Source of the DNA: Clostridiaceae bacterium
GTDB lineage: Bacteria; Bacillota; Clostridia; Acetivibrionales; DULL01
Length of the DNA: 42,053 nt
NCBI GenBank assembly: GCA_012840395.1
Contig: DULL01000103.1
Location: 1-42,053, forward strand
Reading direction: 5' to 3'
Under the pieces are notes generated by a model. That model was given only the letters and a program-made list of their open reading frames with translations, made no database searches and was not told the DNA's origin. Below, one piece after another: positions 7,608 to 17,372 of the stretch; the first letter of the stretch is position 1, and every line of letters begins with the position of its first letter. The translations under genes and the position numbers were made by a program.

Positions 7608-10600
7608 CAAATTCCTCCTCCATAAGCTTTTTAGGTTCGAACGCCTTAATTATTGATGTGTTCTTATCCCTGATAACACAAAGCGTTCTATCTACCAAAG
7701 GAGCAATATCGCCTATCTTTTCCGGAGGCGCTGAGAGGATGCACTGGAAATCGAATTTCCTGAGGAGCCGGACGCTTTCCCGTATTCTTTCGCTGTCCAT
7801 CTTGCTGAAGGCTTCATCGAACACGATGAGCCGCATGCGGTTATAAGCGGGATCATTAATTTTGTACATCTGGGCAAAAGATGCAAGTACAGAAATATAG
7901 AAGGGCGTCTGGGTTTCTCCACCTGATTTCTTCCGGAGAGTTCTGGAAAGTCTCTGGGTTTTTTCCTCCTCATCAGTGACAATGAGGTCAAAACTGAGGT
8001 AGGTTCTATAGTCGGTAAACCTCTTAATATTTTTTTCAAGTTCTACCCTTGCATCCGCATTGAGCTCGGAATCAACATCCGTTATCTGCCTGAAAAGTTC
8101 ATCTATGGCATCCCGATGTTTATCCCTGAAAGCCTGCGAAGCAATATTATAGCCTTCCATCAGCATCTCTTCGGTAATCATATCATAGTACTTTTTATAT
8201 TCAGGCTTGGGTGAGCAGGTAAACCTGTACCGTTCATTTCCCCATCTACTTTCCTTGAGAGCATTATTCAGTTCATTTATTTGCGACTTTACGGTATCGA
8301 TATTTGCTTTGAGCTTCGCAAGGAAATCGTCCTCAAACTGTTGAAATGCCTTATCCTTGGCGTCCCCGATCTGGTTCTTGTATTCAGGAAGCCTGATATT
8401 CCTGAGCTCTTCCAACTCCTTGTCATAGGATGAATTGTTCTCCTGCTTAATATCATATGACATCGTATATTCTCTGTTATAGTCAGACCTTGCCTTTTCC
8501 AGATCATCTTTCTTTTTGACAGTCTGATTTTTAGTTCTCTCAAGTTGTGAGCTGAAATTCTGGATTATCTCCTTCGATGATTTTCTATTCTCCAATTCTC
8601 TTAAAAACCTGGGTTCTCCTTTTTCATTAACCCAGGATGTATCGTACCGGGTCAGGATCACCCTCGCTTCTGCTTCTCGTTCCCCGGCATTAGGCAGTTT
8701 TTCCTGGACGATTGTCTTCATTGCATTTTCTGATTCTGCAATAGAGCTTATACATTTCTTCTCTTCTTCTTCAAACCTGGTTATCCTGTCCTCGCATTTC
8801 CTGATTTTTTCGTCCAGGCTGAAAAGCCAAGTAAGGTCAAGTTTATCCAATTCATCAACGACTTCATTCAACTTGTTTTTCAGATCTGGCAGTTTCCTGG
8901 CCTCCTCGATTACCCTCAGGTACTGCACATACTCATTTGGATTAATAACTGTTATATTAGCTGCATTTGACAGAATGTCGCTTAAGGATTTACAAGCCTC
9001 AAGCTCCTCCTTATTCTTTTCTATAGCTATTTTCACGGTTTCCTTCTGTTCTTCCAGCGCTTTTCTTCCTATGAATGGATATTTCCACCTATCGGGATTA
9101 AGCTGTCTTGCAACATAGCCCTGGTACAGCATGCATGAATCGGTGATGGCCCTGTCATGGTTTCGCAATTCCTCGACCTTGTCACATTTGATTACTCTTC
9201 CCATAACGTAATCGATAAACATCCTGGCATAAATATTGTCTGTAACGACTTCCTCAGCAAGACTTCCTTCCTGTGCCTGAGGACTAAAACGTTCAAGTTT
9301 GCCTGCATCAATAAGGCCCCAGTCATAAAAGCCCTTGCTGAACTTCAGCCTGTCATATACCTTTAAGGCGTCAATAAAGTATTTTGGTTCCACGAGCAGG
9401 TAATATTTCTGGGTGTGCAGATATGCCTCCACTGCATTTCGCCAGCGCATATTCCGTATATCGAGAAGGTCGGCCAGGATATACACCGGGATATCCTGGC
9501 CGTACTTCCCGGCAAGTTCCTTCCTGATCTCATCACGCAATGCCATGAGTTTCGGGTCATATGATTTTATCCCTTTTTCCAGATCAGCAAGGGTTCCTTC
9601 CAGCCTTTTCATTTCCGACTCCATATCGACTTTCTTCCTGCTTGCGGAATACAACAGCAGCGCGGACGAATTTTTAAATCTGTTCAAACCTTCAATTATG
9701 CCATTGAACTTATGGGCTGACAGCGTGTCAAGGCTTTTATCATCAATATCCAGCAAGCTTACTGCATAACCCTGTGCCAATGCTGCACATTTTTCTACAT
9801 CCTGTATTTCATTGATAAACGAATCCTTTATCTCACTTTCGGGGAGGTGCTGCAGGCTTGAACACCATTTTACAGCCACTCTCCATTCATGAGCATATTT
9901 CCGAAGTGTCTGAACGGTCGCATCGACCTCGCTGTTCAGCTTTTTTATCAATTGAGAAAGTTCTTCCTTCCGTGACTCCAGCTGCTCCTTCTTTGTATAG
10001 ATGTCTGACCTTTGCTTGGCAGCAATAAGTTCGTCTCTTTTTTTCCTTTCATTCAGAAGCTCCACGGCAATATCAGCTTGTTTTTTGGAATAGGCGGCAA
10101 TCTCCTTTTCCAGCCTTTCTATCTCTTCATTAAGAGTTTTTTTCTCATCAAGTATAATCTGCAACTTTGCCCTGTCTATCAGGTAGCTCTGTATTTGCAG
10201 TCTTTGTTTTTCATCCAGGTATGATCTGTACATATCAGCAATGCTCTGAAGCGCTGACACACGTTTTTCAAGGAGATCTGCCTCAAGTTCCATACGTTTA
10301 TACTGCCTTATGTTTTCCTGCATCAGCGATATATCCACTGGATTCTTGACATCACACACATAGTCAGTGATAAACGTCTCAATATCGGTGATGGGAGTGA
10401 ATGAAACAGCCTTCTTGAAAAGGTCGAAGTACTTATTTTTCAGGCCGCCTAGCTTTCCCTTCAGAATCTCCTGGTATCCTCTGTCTGAATCGGGAAAATC
10501 GAATTTTCCTTTTTTGTAGTTTTTATTTACATATGTTCTCAATTCCTTGTATGACATCGGAACATTATTGACAATAAAGTGATTTTCCGGCAGTTCGGAA

Positions 10601-10995
10601 TCCAGGACAAAAAAACGGTGTTCATCGGAGCTATCCTCATAACATTCAAATACAATGCCCAGGGTGAAGCTTGATTTTCTTACATCGTCATAAAACTCGC
10701 AGGCAATATAACTGGTAAAACGGCCTTCTCTCAGATATCTGAAACCTGCGTCTCCGTCATCTCCAAGCTCGCCTCTCAAATACCCTTTAAGGCTCCTGGC
10801 GGATTTTTCATTGGCAGCCTTATTGAAAAAACTCCTTCCGTTCACATCTCCAAGCATAATGACCTGCAACGCATCAATCATCGTTGTTTTGCCTGATGCG
10901 TTTTTCCCGGTAAGGAAGTTGATTTTATCGAATTCTACAAGTTCGTAATTAAAGAAATGCCAGTGTATTAAAAGAAGCTTTTTCAGCAGCTTCAT
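7597..10995 (-). CDS. jetC: Wadjet subunit JetC (SMC/MukB-like ATPase)
   Basis: A 1132-residue SMC-type ATPase. The Walker A motif GKNASGKTT is at residues 30-38, followed by a head segment, a long coiled coil (roughly 230-400 and 690-920) around a hinge-like middle, then the ABC signature in KKSGGETQ and Walker B in LIVFDEAF near the C-terminus. In Wadjet, JetC dimers form the motor that extrudes DNA loops and senses small circles. Length and layout match family members; no frameshift is seen. The start ATG at 10995 overlaps the jetB stop by four bases (ATGA). Confidence 0.92.
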   Translation of the reverse strand: MKLLKKLLLIHWHFFNYELVEFDKINFLTGKNASGKTTMIDALQVIMLGDVNGRSFFNKAANEKSARSLKGYLRGELGDDGDAGFRYLREGRFTSYIACEFYDDVRKSSFTLGIVFECYEDSSDEHRFFVLDSELPENHFIVNNVPMSYKELRTYVNKNYKKGKFDFPDSDRGYQEILKGKLGGLKNKYFDLFKKAVSFTPITDIETFITDYVCDVKNPVDISLMQENIRQYKRMELEADLLEKRVSALQSIADMYRSYLDEKQRLQIQSYLIDRAKLQIILDEKKTLNEEIERLEKEIAAYSKKQADIAVELLNERKKRDELIAAKQRSDIYTKKEQLESRKEELSQLIKKLNSEVDATVQTLRKYAHEWRVAVKWCSSLQHLPESEIKDSFINEIQDVEKCAALAQGYAVSLLDIDDKSLDTLSAHKFNGIIEGLNRFKNSSALLLYSASRKKVDMESEMKRLEGTLADLEKGIKSYDPKLMALRDEIRKELAGKYGQDIPVYILADLLDIRNMRWRNAVEAYLHTQKYYLLVEPKYFIDALKVYDRLKFSKGFYDWGLIDAGKLERFSPQAQEGSLAEEVVTDNIYARMFIDYVMGRVIKCDKVEELRNHDRAITDSCMLYQGYVARQLNPDRWKYPFIGRKALEEQKETVKIAIEKNKEELEACKSLSDILSNAANITVINPNEYVQYLRVIEEARKLPDLKNKLNEVVDELDKLDLTWLFSLDEKIRKCEDRITRFEEEEKKCISSIAESENAMKTIVQEKLPNAGEREAEARVILTRYDTSWVNEKGEPRFLRELENRKSSKEIIQNFSSQLERTKNQTVKKKDDLEKARSDYNREYTMSYDIKQENNSSYDKELEELRNIRLPEYKNQIGDAKDKAFQQFEDDFLAKLKANIDTVKSQINELNNALKESRWGNERYRFTCSPKPEYKKYYDMITEEMLMEGYNIASQAFRDKHRDAIDELFRQITDVDSELNADARVELEKNIKRFTDYRTYLSFDLIVTDEEEKTQRLSRTLRKKSGGETQTPFYISVLASFAQMYKINDPAYNRMRLIVFDEAFSKMDSERIRESVRLLRKFDFQCILSAPPEKIGDIAPLVDRTLCVIRDKNTSIIKAFEPKKLMEEEFDGV

Positions 10996-11660
10996 GCATC
11001 TTCGCCTTCCCCTCTTATGATTTCGGATACCGTTACATTATATTGGCTGTTCTCATCCTGAGTATATTCTCCGTTTTCAACAAGCTCATAAATCCTGCTT
11101 ATTCTTTCATTGGATACCACAAAGAGCACAGAGGGCAGTATTAGGATTTTGGTATCCGCGTTTTCCCATGGGCCCGATATTTTATGGATCATGTTGTGGT
11201 TTGACAAAAGCCTGAGAGAATCCGAAATGTCATGATCCGAAGGTTTCTTTTTTATAAGGTTTAGGTTGATCATTTTGTGAATTATCTGTCCTGTGGTAGT
11301 TATGACCTCATTTCTTAAGGAAATGTGTTCCCGCTCTTCCTCGTATATCAGTCTGATTGTATACAGAATAAAAGTGGTGAACCGGTCCAGCTTAAGCCTG
11401 TTGTATTCATATATGCTTTCAATTGAAATTACGCCATATTGGTTATCCTTGTGCAAATCCCAGCCGGAACAGGAAAAATAACCGGAAAACAGGTCAAAAT
11501 TCCGCTCAATAAACCTGTACTCCGGGCTTATCTTCATCATCTCTTCCTTGTTGTCATAATAGTCCCTTATTATGAACGTCTTTGACAGCAGCATGTTCGC
11601 AAGGCGTTTGAATTCTTCCTTTTCAGAGTTTGTAAGTTTTTCATAAGATTCAATCCACAT
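10992..11660 (-). CDS. jetB: Wadjet subunit JetB (winged-helix, MukE-like)
   Basis: A 222-residue protein between jetA and jetC. Predicted mostly helical, with a winged-helix-like C-terminal half (SLRLLSNHNMIHKISG...TKILILPSVLF). By position and size it is the MukE/kite-like subunit that bridges JetA and the JetC heads. It resembles the DUF6063-type JetB of clostridial systems rather than the DUF4194 form of type I, though this is from memory. AGGAGAG precedes the ATG at 11660, which lies inside the jetA end (11-base overlap). Confidence 0.85.
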   Translation of the reverse strand: MWIESYEKLTNSEKEEFKRLANMLLSKTFIIRDYYDNKEEMMKISPEYRFIERNFDLFSGYFSCSGWDLHKDNQYGVISIESIYEYNRLKLDRFTTFILYTIRLIYEEEREHISLRNEVITTTGQIIHKMINLNLIKKKPSDHDISDSLRLLSNHNMIHKISGPWENADTKILILPSVLFVVSNERISRIYELVENGEYTQDENSQYNVTVSEIIRGEGEDA

Positions 11661-13071
11661 TCGTTTTTTCTCTCCTTATAAACCTCATACGTGGTATGGT
11701 ATACCCGTTGCACTGGTCATACCCGTCTTCAAATTCCACCTTGTAGAAAACGCCTTTTTCGCCTTTTTTCAAAGTTGCCAGAACGATCATGATAAATTCA
11801 TCATCGTTGGCAATTCTGATTTCAGAACTGTTCAGAACATGCTTGTCCCTCATAAGCTCTTTTATAAATGCCATTATTTTTTGATAGCTGTACTGCTTTC
11901 TTGCCTTCTTCAGAAAATCTTCAAAAGCTTTATCACCGATATTTTCGTCTATTATCTCAAGGCCAAGGGGTTTTCCTTCTTTGCGCCCTGTTCTGTTAGG
12001 TTTTACATACAGTGACCTTTCATCTATGTAGCCCTGTTTGAACAGATTTACATTGTCAACCAGTATTTCCGCCCATCTTTCCTGATCTGCAGCAGCTACA
12101 GAGAGAATGCCCGCAATCTTGCCTTTTATACTCCTGTCAGTAGTCAGAAGATACCGCATTTTTTCCATTGATGCCCGGGTGTAAGCCGTCTTCTTTCTGT
12201 CAATTTCAGCAAGCATTTCGTCCAGGTCTTCATATATATCGTTTATTTCATTTATTCTACGTATGATATCATCCATAGCATCATCCATGATATTATATTT
12301 GCCGCGCTGGACGGCCTGCTCGGCCATTTTTTGCCTTATTCCGAAATCTGAAAGCCAGTCGGACAGGATTTTCATTATGGGAACCTTGTAACGGGGAACT
12401 GAGTCCATAGTTTTAAGCGGATGGTATATGCGGTCCATGATAAGTTCCTTGTATTCATCGAAATGGCCTTTCAGGATATCATTTACGGTAAAGTAATCAT
12501 TGAGGGCTTGATGATATCTTCTTATATTGTTATGCAGCGTCTTCAATTCATCCACAAGCTTCAGGGTGTTTTCATGGGCTGTCAGCAAGGCGTTATACAT
12601 GAAATCGTCTCTTTCTGCATCGGCTGTGCGCAGAGAGGAATAGGTGGAATAAACATATGAATTATACTCGCTCACCGAATCATCCGTAAATGAATATAAA
12701 AGGTCCAGGAGTTTTATTGTATAATCGGGAAGAGTAATAATTTCCTCAAACGAATCCATCTGATACTCAACTTCAATCCATTTTGTAGTCATGAGCCTCC
12801 TGAGAATCAAATGCGCGGTGGCAGACTGTCCCTGCCCGTTTTTTAATTCTTCCTCTGCTTCTTCAAATTCATATTTTTCTGCTTCCAAATCAAGATCCAA
12901 TAATGCTTCATCAAGACCGGCAATGAGCATTGCCACAAGATCACTCTTGCTTATGATCATATGTTGCTTAAATGCCTTGCGCAGGACAAACAAAGCTTCA
13001 GCGTAAAGTGCCTTGTTCTTGGAACCCAGTATGGAAAAAAGATTAGGAGGCAATCTGTCAAAAAGCTTCAT
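11650..13071 (-). CDS. jetA: Wadjet subunit JetA (MukF/kleisin-like)
   Basis: A 473-residue, largely helical protein and first gene of the operon. MKLFDRLPPNLFSILGSKNKALYAEALFVL at the start matches JetA proteins of the DUF5716 kind; the middle has acidic and heptad-like helices. JetA is the kleisin that closes the SMC ring. I place the start at ATG 13071 because GGAAGGA lies eight bases upstream and it gives the usual family N-terminus; an upstream in-frame ATG at 13101 would add ten residues but has no good ribosome binding site. Confidence 0.87.
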   Translation of the reverse strand: MKLFDRLPPNLFSILGSKNKALYAEALFVLRKAFKQHMIISKSDLVAMLIAGLDEALLDLDLEAEKYEFEEAEEELKNGQGQSATAHLILRRLMTTKWIEVEYQMDSFEEIITLPDYTIKLLDLLYSFTDDSVSEYNSYVYSTYSSLRTADAERDDFMYNALLTAHENTLKLVDELKTLHNNIRRYHQALNDYFTVNDILKGHFDEYKELIMDRIYHPLKTMDSVPRYKVPIMKILSDWLSDFGIRQKMAEQAVQRGKYNIMDDAMDDIIRRINEINDIYEDLDEMLAEIDRKKTAYTRASMEKMRYLLTTDRSIKGKIAGILSVAAADQERWAEILVDNVNLFKQGYIDERSLYVKPNRTGRKEGKPLGLEIIDENIGDKAFEDFLKKARKQYSYQKIMAFIKELMRDKHVLNSSEIRIANDDEFIMIVLATLKKGEKGVFYKVEFEDGYDQCNGYTIPRMRFIRREKTNVD

Positions 13072-13101
13072 TTGTTGATTCCTTCCAAGCTTTCTTTGCA
13101 T

Positions 13102-13580
13102 TTATTGACACAACCTTACTCATAATGATATTTAAGCATATTAGAAATTATTTTTCAACAATGCTATGTTCAGAGCTTCATGAACTGGCTGGTGAATTCA
13201 TTAGATAAGTCAGTATCTTATATAAAACTTTCATTTAGATGTATAATAATGGATATCACTTATATACCTTTTAAGGTAAAAGGTCGAAACCAAGAACTAA
13301 TATGAAACTTCGATATATAAAAACTAAGTTTTCTGAGTATTTAAGTTGGCATCAGTCTGAAAGAAAAAATTAAAAAGAAATCCGAAATGCTTTGATTTTT
13401 TTTCGTATCTTTACTATTATATATTGTGATTATATACTATGATAGGACATTATACAGATTACACATCGTCAAACATGCCACGAAAAAATGGATAATATCT
13501 TAGTGCAGGGTACAAGTAATATGTTAACAAGGCTGGAAAAATCATATCTATCTAATAAAAGAAATATGAGGGAATACGAA
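13102..13580. other. AT-rich divergent intergenic region between the Wadjet operon and a hydrolase gene
   Basis: Very AT-rich sequence that should hold promoters for jetA (leftward) and the hydrolase (rightward). TATAAT-like boxes are frequent, for example around 13220 and 13420-13440, and none can be chosen with confidence. No RNA gene or conserved structure was recognised. Confidence 0.4.
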
Positions 13581-14372
13581 ATGGAGAAAAATATGGATAT
13601 TATCAGGATTTTATTAAAGATCATCATGTGGTTCTTAATAGCGGAGTTTGGATGCAATTTTATTATGCAAACAATAAGCTATTCATTTTATAAGAACGCA
13701 AAAAAGATGACAGATATTTCTTGTACTCCGCAATTCATTCAGTTTAAAGATACATTAACTGGTTATGGCAATAACCTTGATTCGAAAAATAACAGTAAGA
13801 TCATATTGTTTTTTGGTGGTTCTAATTATATTGCGTACAATTCTGTTGGAAAATATTCCTCTAAATTTAATTACCCGTTTATTTCAGTAGATTATTACGG
13901 AACTCAGGATAGCAGTGGTAAATTGAATTTAAAAACGATGAAGCAATCCGCGGAAGATTTATATGAATGGGCAAGGAATCGCTATCCCGATAGTGAGATC
14001 ATAGTAATTGGACATAGTTACGGAGCAGGAATCGCAACATATCTGGCAAGTGTCAGGGAATGTCATTCTTTGGTTATCGCCGCAGGATACAGAGACATTT
14101 CGGATTTATATAATAAAATTATTCCTATATTCTGGGGTCCACTAAAGGTATTTATTTCAAATAATATACGCACTTCAGAATATGCTGAAAATGTTGAATG
14201 TCCGGTTTATATTATTGGATCTGCCGGTGATAAAATTTTAAGTTCTTCTTTACAAGAAAAACTATCATGCAGTTTCAAAAACGTGAAAATAAAAATATTC
14301 GATGATATTGCTCACGAAGATTATTTTCGCTCGGATAATGTTATTAATTTTATAAACCAGGTTATAGGATAA
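13581..14372 (+). CDS. Membrane-anchored alpha/beta hydrolase
   Basis: About 263 residues. An N-terminal hydrophobic helix (residues ~5-30) is followed by a serine-hydrolase fold. The nucleophile elbow is GHSYGAG, the likely acid is Asp in SAGDKI, and the likely base is His in IAHEDYF; strand and turn FFGGSNYI would supply the oxyanion hole. This points to a small esterase or lipase-like enzyme of unknown substrate. ATG 13581 is preceded by GAGGG at 13568; in-frame ATGs at 13488, 13521 and 13566 lie upstream without good ribosome binding sites, so a longer N-terminus is possible. It is a single-gene unit ending before a hairpin. Confidence 0.75.
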   Translation: MEKNMDIIRILLKIIMWFLIAEFGCNFIMQTISYSFYKNAKKMTDISCTPQFIQFKDTLTGYGNNLDSKNNSKIILFFGGSNYIAYNSVGKYSSKFNYPFISVDYYGTQDSSGKLNLKTMKQSAEDLYEWARNRYPDSEIIVIGHSYGAGIATYLASVRECHSLVIAAGYRDISDLYNKIIPIFWGPLKVFISNNIRTSEYAENVECPVYIIGSAGDKILSSSLQEKLSCSFKNVKIKIFDDIAHEDYFRSDNVINFINQVIG

Positions 14373-14433
14373 TAGTAAAGAAACTGAAAAATTCATGAAC
14401 TCATTCTTGGTTTAAAAAAGAGTTATGTAAAGG

Positions 14434-14475
14434 GCAAGAATGCTTGCTTTGCAAGTCAGTACTCTTGCTTTTTAC
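14434..14475. terminator. Hairpin terminator between convergent genes
   Basis: GCAAGAATGCTTGC and GCAAGTCAGTACTCTTGC form an imperfect hairpin followed by TTTTTA on the plus strand. It lies between the hydrolase and the convergent LysR gene and probably serves the hydrolase transcript. Confidence 0.6.
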
Positions 14476-14501
14476 AAAATATAAATTCCATATATCCCGA
14501 T

Positions 14502-15404
14502 TTATGATGCGTAGAATTTTACCACCTTATTATATTCCTTCATAATGTTCTCCAAAATATCAACATGCTTAAAATCACTGTGATATAGAATATTGATTTC
14601 TCGAATCATGCTGAGGTTTTCTATCGGTAATACAGTAATCTTCCCCTTTATTAGTTCGTCAAGACATGCGCTACGGGCAAGTATAGACACCCCTATATCA
14701 CGCCTTATAAGGTCTTTAATTGTGGCAATGTTATCTACTTCCAGAATAACATTAAAATCATCAAGTGACATGTTCTTACTTTCCAGATGTGCGGCAAACA
14801 AGTTTCTTGTGCCTGATGAAGGTCTGCGAAGTATTAAAGGCTGCTTTTTTAATTCACTAATGGTCACCATACTTTTCCTGGCTAAAGGATTATTGTTGGA
14901 TACCACCAACATTAAAGCATCCGTGTCAAGTAGAAGTGAATTGATACTCGGATCTCCAACTTTTCCCTCAACAACAGCTAAATCTATCTCGTAATTTTTT
15001 AGCATATTATAAAGATTATTTATAGAATCAGAAATTATTGTTATGGTAGTACCCGGATTATTGGAACTGTACCTTCCCAACACTTCTGCTACAGCATTAC
15101 TTTCAGCAGTGTGAGTAATCCCAACCGTAAGCCGCCTTACATGGCGTTGTATATCCAGAATACTCTGCTTCATCCTCTCATATAAAGCAATATTTCTACG
15201 GGCATATTGAATAACGATATTTCCTTCATTTGTCGGCTTAATCTCTTTTCCGACACGGTTGAAAATTTTAACATTCAGTTCCTTCTCCAATTGCTTTATA
15301 TGTTGAGTCACAGCTGGTTGTGTCAAGGAAAGATGTTCTGCCGCACGTGTAAAACTGTTAAACTCAACTACCGCTAATAAGGTATAAAGCCTAATATCAA
15401 TCAT
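14502..15404 (-). CDS. LysR-family transcriptional regulator
   Basis: A 300-residue LTTR. Residues ~1-60 are the winged helix-turn-helix (FNSFTRAAEHLSLTQPAVTQHIKQLE), followed by the linker helix and a two-lobed effector-binding domain (LTVGITHTAE..., LVVSNNNPLA). ATG 15404 has GGGGTG six bases upstream; an ATG at 15422 adds six residues. It is divergent from the small membrane protein and antiporter genes, the standard layout for an LTTR and its targets. A perfect 10-bp palindrome sits between them (15431-15456), so it probably controls the antiporter operon in response to an unknown ligand or ion condition. Confidence 0.9.
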   Translation of the reverse strand: MIDIRLYTLLAVVEFNSFTRAAEHLSLTQPAVTQHIKQLEKELNVKIFNRVGKEIKPTNEGNIVIQYARRNIALYERMKQSILDIQRHVRRLTVGITHTAESNAVAEVLGRYSSNNPGTTITIISDSINNLYNMLKNYEIDLAVVEGKVGDPSINSLLLDTDALMLVVSNNNPLARKSMVTISELKKQPLILRRPSSGTRNLFAAHLESKNMSLDDFNVILEVDNIATIKDLIRRDIGVSILARSACLDELIKGKITVLPIENLSMIREINILYHSDFKHVDILENIMKEYNKVVKFYAS

Positions 15405-15430
15405 CTTGTACACCCCAAACATAACAATTT

Positions 15431-15456
15431 TTTATAATATGTTAAAATATTATAAA
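15431..15456. promoter_or_regulatory. Perfect palindrome, candidate LysR operator
   Basis: Arms TTTATAATAT and ATATTATAAA match perfectly around a six-base spacer. It lies directly upstream of the -35 box for the antiporter operon and close to the LysR start, the usual activator site. AT-richness raises the chance of coincidence. Confidence 0.5.
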
Positions 15457-15484
15457 TTTACATTATGTGATTTATGAGTATAAT
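15457..15484 (+). promoter_or_regulatory. Predicted promoter of the antiporter operon
   Basis: TTTACA (15457-15462), a 16-base spacer and TATAAT (15479-15484) lie 26 bases before the first gene and directly after the palindrome. Confidence 0.55.
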
Positions 15485-15510
15485 GATAACAAATATTAGG
15501 AAAGGTGGCA

Positions 15511-15966
15511 ATGATAATGAAGCAAAAACTTATATTTGTATGGCATGTTCTTATTTTTAATATCATTAAGCCACTACCTAATTCTTCAGATTACTTTAGT
15601 AATTATTTTCAGTTGTCATCAAAAAACTTGTACAATCATGATTCTTACTACAAGAGAATTGTAAAATTCGGAAAGGAACAGTCAGGATGGGTAGGAGTTA
15701 TTTTAGCAAATATTGCACTTATGTTTTTCTGTTTACCAATTTGCTTTCTGGCAGATCTAGTAATTCATAGAATATATCTGCTTTCTGGAAAAATAGAAAT
15801 CAATGGAATCCTTATACTGATTATGTTGGAGAAGTTTGATATGCTCCGTTTTCGAGATGATCAAAGTATTTTAAAACTCTTTTATCTTTTTAGCTGTTTA
15901 CTCTCATCATCATACTGGACTTTAACATGTTTGTTTTTAGCCGCATTTGAAAATATAGTGTTGTAA
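15511..15966 (+). CDS. Small membrane protein of unknown function
   Basis: A 151-residue protein with two or three hydrophobic helices (about residues 58-88 and 122-148) and an aromatic-rich soluble N-terminus. No domain was recognised. AGGAAAGG precedes ATG 15511. The antiporter starts 14 bases downstream, so the two are co-transcribed; it may be an accessory or regulatory partner of the antiporter, which is inference from position only. Confidence 0.65.
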   Translation: MIMKQKLIFVWHVLIFNIIKPLPNSSDYFSNYFQLSSKNLYNHDSYYKRIVKFGKEQSGWVGVILANIALMFFCLPICFLADLVIHRIYLLSGKIEINGILILIMLEKFDMLRFRDDQSILKLFYLFSCLLSSSYWTLTCLFLAAFENIVL

Positions 15967-15980
15967 AGGAGCGTTAATTA

Positions 15981-17246
15981 ATGAGTAACTTTTTAAATCA
16001 TTTAAATGATACAACTATTATTTTATTATCTTTATCAGTAATGTTGCTTGCCGGATTTTTACTTACACGAATCACAAAGTTGCTAAAGCTGCCTAATGTA
16101 ACTGGCTATATTATTTCCGGTATGCTGATAGGGCCGTATGTTTTAAATTTGATTCCACGTGAAATGGTTGACAACATGGGGTTTATCAGCGACATAGCTT
16201 TAGCATTCATTGCGTTTGGTGTAGGACGATTTTTCAAGAAAGAGAATTTCCAGGAAACCGGATTTGGCGTTATTGTGATTACTTTATTTGAATCTTTATT
16301 GGCTGGAATAATAGTAACTATCTCCATCCATTACGTATTCCATTTAAATTGGGACTTCTGCCTGCTTTTAGGAGCGATTGCAACAGCGACAGCACCTGCA
16401 AGCACAATGGTTACTATCAGGCAATATCATGCACGTGGAAATTTTGTAAATACCTTGCTGCAGGTAGTAGCATTTGATGATGCAATATGTCTCCTCGCAT
16501 TCAGCATAGCTTCCACCTTTGTCAACGCTAATGTGGGAGCAAATATTTCTACTTCTGAAATCATCATGCCTATAGTATATAATATTGGTGCTTTAGCAAT
16601 CGGGATTGTAAGCGGAGCAATTCTAAGCAAGCTAATGACACCAAAACGGAGTGAAGATAACCGGCTGATATTAACAATATCACTTCTTCTTGGAATTGCG
16701 GGTCTATGCGCTGCGGTGAATATTTCTCCCTTGCTTTCCTGCATGCTGTTTGGAACCACCTATATCAACATGACCAAAGACAAGGAATTATATAAGCAGG
16801 TTGAAAGGTTTACCCCACCTGTTTTGTCAATATTCTTCGTCGTATCAGGAATGAATTTGGATATAACGTCGTTCAATACCCTGGGAGTAATAGGTATAGC
16901 CTATTTTATAATACGGATTGTAGGGAAATATCTCGGTGCTTATCTGGGATGCATTATAGCAAAAACCTCAAAGGAAGTAAGAAATTATTTAGGGTTGGCT
17001 TTAATTCCTCAAGCAGGGGTAGCCATTGGACTCGCTTTTTTGGGCAGAAGAATTTTAGCTGGCACTATGGGCAATATGCTTCTGACAATTATCTTATCAT
17101 CTTCGGTCTTGTATGAGTTAATTGGACCTGTATGTGCAAAGATTGCCCTGCTTCGCTCCGGTGCTATAAAAATGGATAATACAACTCCTGAAGAAGGCAG
17201 AGATAAGCTAAAAACCGAAAAAGTCAGTGAAGAAATAGCGTCTTGA
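15981..17246 (+). CDS. CPA2-family cation:proton antiporter
   Basis: A 421-residue protein with about 12 membrane helices and no C-terminal TrkA-N domain, so it is the short KefB/GerN/NapA-like form. Family motifs include PNVTGYIISGMLIGP in helix 2-3, ALAFIAFGVG, TATAPASTM, and the ion-binding pair FDDA in the middle. It exchanges Na+ or K+ for protons across the cell membrane. AAAGGAG precedes the ATG. It is second in a two-gene unit, divergent from the LysR regulator. Confidence 0.88.
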   Translation: MSNFLNHLNDTTIILLSLSVMLLAGFLLTRITKLLKLPNVTGYIISGMLIGPYVLNLIPREMVDNMGFISDIALAFIAFGVGRFFKKENFQETGFGVIVITLFESLLAGIIVTISIHYVFHLNWDFCLLLGAIATATAPASTMVTIRQYHARGNFVNTLLQVVAFDDAICLLAFSIASTFVNANVGANISTSEIIMPIVYNIGALAIGIVSGAILSKLMTPKRSEDNRLILTISLLLGIAGLCAAVNISPLLSCMLFGTTYINMTKDKELYKQVERFTPPVLSIFFVVSGMNLDITSFNTLGVIGIAYFIIRIVGKYLGAYLGCIIAKTSKEVRNYLGLALIPQAGVAIGLAFLGRRILAGTMGNMLLTIILSSSVLYELIGPVCAKIALLRSGAIKMDNTTPEEGRDKLKTEKVSEEIAS

Positions 17247-17372
17247 TTACAAGTCTGTAAGCATTGATTAGTAGAACACCCTCGTTCGCGGCTTAATTTA
17301 AATTGTAGATACCTGTCAAATCATAGTGACATGGGGTAAATCACAAATTTTTCAAAAATTTCCACTTTCACA

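Noticed and set aside
7713..10349. Many open frames on the opposite strand or other frames inside jetC and jetD
   Set aside because: They lack ribosome binding sites and recognisable domains and follow from the coding bias of the real genes.
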